Source of the DNA: Pleomorphochaeta sp963678575
Lineage (GTDB): Bacteria > Spirochaetota > Spirochaetia > Sphaerochaetales > Sphaerochaetaceae
DNA length: 64,000 nucleotides
NCBI GenBank assembly: GCA_963678575.2
Contig: CAXXHV010000002.1
Location: 1,860,001 to 1,924,000, forward strand
Direction of reading: 5' to 3'
Of the stretch, positions 63,521-64,000 are shown in pieces. Under the pieces are notes generated by a model that worked only from the letters and a program-made list of their open reading frames with translations, was not told the DNA's origin and did not search any database. Position numbers and translations under genes: made by a program. How positions within the stretch are numbered: the first letter of the stretch is position 1; every line of letters begins with the position of its first letter.

Positions 63521-64000
63521 TTATATTTTTTTATACTTTAATCTTTTTTTCTTTAAATTTGTTTGCTTAAATATCTCTCCGACAAAAGTTGAACCTAAAA
63601 TTAATAAAGCGCCTAACCATTGAGCAAGAGATAAACTCTCTCCTAAAATAATCATACTTAAAAAAATTCCAAAGACAGGCTCAAGATAACTGAAAACAAC
63701 TATATCAATTGATTTCATATGTTGATAAGTAGAAAAATAAAGTTTATATGCAATACCTGTGTGAACAACACCAAGAATAATTGTTAAAATTAAAGCTTTT
63801 GAATCTAATGATACTAAATTTTCTACAAGCCCTTGATTAACTATAAAGGGTAGTAAAACTAAGGAAGCTGCACTCATTTGAATAAAGGTTGCCGTATTAC
63901 TATCTAATTTAACTGATATTTTTCTATTAAGTAAAACTATAATTGCATACAGAATACCAGAGACCCCGCTCATTAGCATCCCTGATATAGAACCACTAGT
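63521..64000 (-). CDS. EamA/DMT-family transporter, 5' end cut by window edge
   Basis: C-terminal half of a drug/metabolite transporter. 160 codons are open to the last base, so the apparent ATG at 63979 is internal. The visible part is a five-helix EamA repeat: GILYAIIVLLNRKI, SAASLVLLPF, ILGVVHTGIAYKLYFSTYQHM and FSYLEPVFGIFLSMIILGESLSLAQWLGALLILGS, which is the strongly conserved end of the second repeat. It ends in a Lys-rich cytoplasmic tail. Substrate unknown. Confidence 0.88.
   Translation of the reverse strand, partial: TSGSISGMLMSGVSGILYAIIVLLNRKISVKLDSNTATFIQMSAASLVLLPFIVNQGLVENLVSLDSKALILTIILGVVHTGIAYKLYFSTYQHMKSIDIVVFSYLEPVFGIFLSMIILGESLSLAQWLGALLILGSTFVGEIFKQTNLKKKRLKYKKI

Noticed and set aside
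1..64000. Mobile elements, prophage, tRNA or rRNA genes
   Set aside because: No transposase, integrase, phage structural gene, tRNA-like cloverleaf or rRNA segment was recognised on reading through both strands; short tRNAs could be missed without a computed search.

Overview
The window is strongly AT-rich and looks like an ordinary chromosomal segment of a diderm bacterium, most likely a low-GC spirochaete. The BMP-family binding protein (35037-36035) has a cleavable signal ending in VFASGAAE and no lipobox. That style is common in spirochaetes and argues for a periplasm. I cannot name the genus, and a low-GC Firmicute or fusobacterial origin is not excluded. There is no prophage, insertion sequence, CRISPR array, tRNA or rRNA that I can recognise. 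Many transcription units end in clear hairpin/T-run terminators, and several carry near-consensus promoters.

Layout. 1-4.3 kb: edge fragment of tag (3-methyladenine glycosylase), an MFS exporter, an ADP-ribosylglycohydrolase, a small secreted protein behind a strong promoter, and ferritin. 4.3-6.9 kb (-): folate operon folE-HD hydrolase-folP-folBK. 7.3-13.7 kb (-): complete tryptophan operon trpEGDCFBA with a promoter covered by three helically phased repeats. 14.1-16.4 kb: CstA-type transporter and a Nudix hydrolase. 16.6-20.2 kb: OsmC peroxidase, a dihydrolipoamide dehydrogenase with its own lipoyl domain, lipoate-protein ligase and an OhrR-like regulator, which together look like a self-contained lipoyl-dependent peroxidase system. 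20.3-24.8 kb: membrane metallophosphoesterase, a CrtI-like FAD oxidoreductase and a GGDEF protein. 25.1-30.2 kb: MarR regulator with a tandem operator, a heterodimeric ABC exporter and a CDP-alcohol phosphatidyltransferase. 30.3-37.5 kb (-): a probable purine/nucleoside uptake operon (8-oxoguanine-deaminase-like amidohydrolase, BMP binding protein, ABC ATPase, two permeases, MerR). 38.1-39.5 kb: tandem MgtC genes. 39.7-44.4 kb: ROK regulator beside a giant phosphorylase-like enzyme. 44.7-52.5 kb: assorted single genes, two more GGDEF proteins and one decayed gene. 52.6-54.9 kb (-): a SsuABC/ThiXYZ-type ABC importer.

55.2-63.3 kb is the most remarkable part. Within about 8 kb lie counterparts of the flavin-based extracellular electron transfer (EET) locus described in Listeria: a UbiA/MenA prenyltransferase (dmkA), a three-domain FMN-binding lipoprotein (pplA-like), eetA, eetB, an EcfT-like membrane protein (fmnA-like), ApbE/FmnB flavin transferase, Ndh2 with the membrane C-terminus, and a polyprenyl diphosphate synthase (dmkB). 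In the expected scheme, DmkA/DmkB make a dedicated demethylmenaquinone, Ndh2 feeds it with NADH electrons, EetA/EetB pass electrons across the membrane, and ApbE flavinylates the lipoprotein that delivers them outward. An intact set in an apparently outer-membrane-bearing organism would be a variant of a system known mainly from Gram-positives. The window closes with an edge-truncated EamA transporter.
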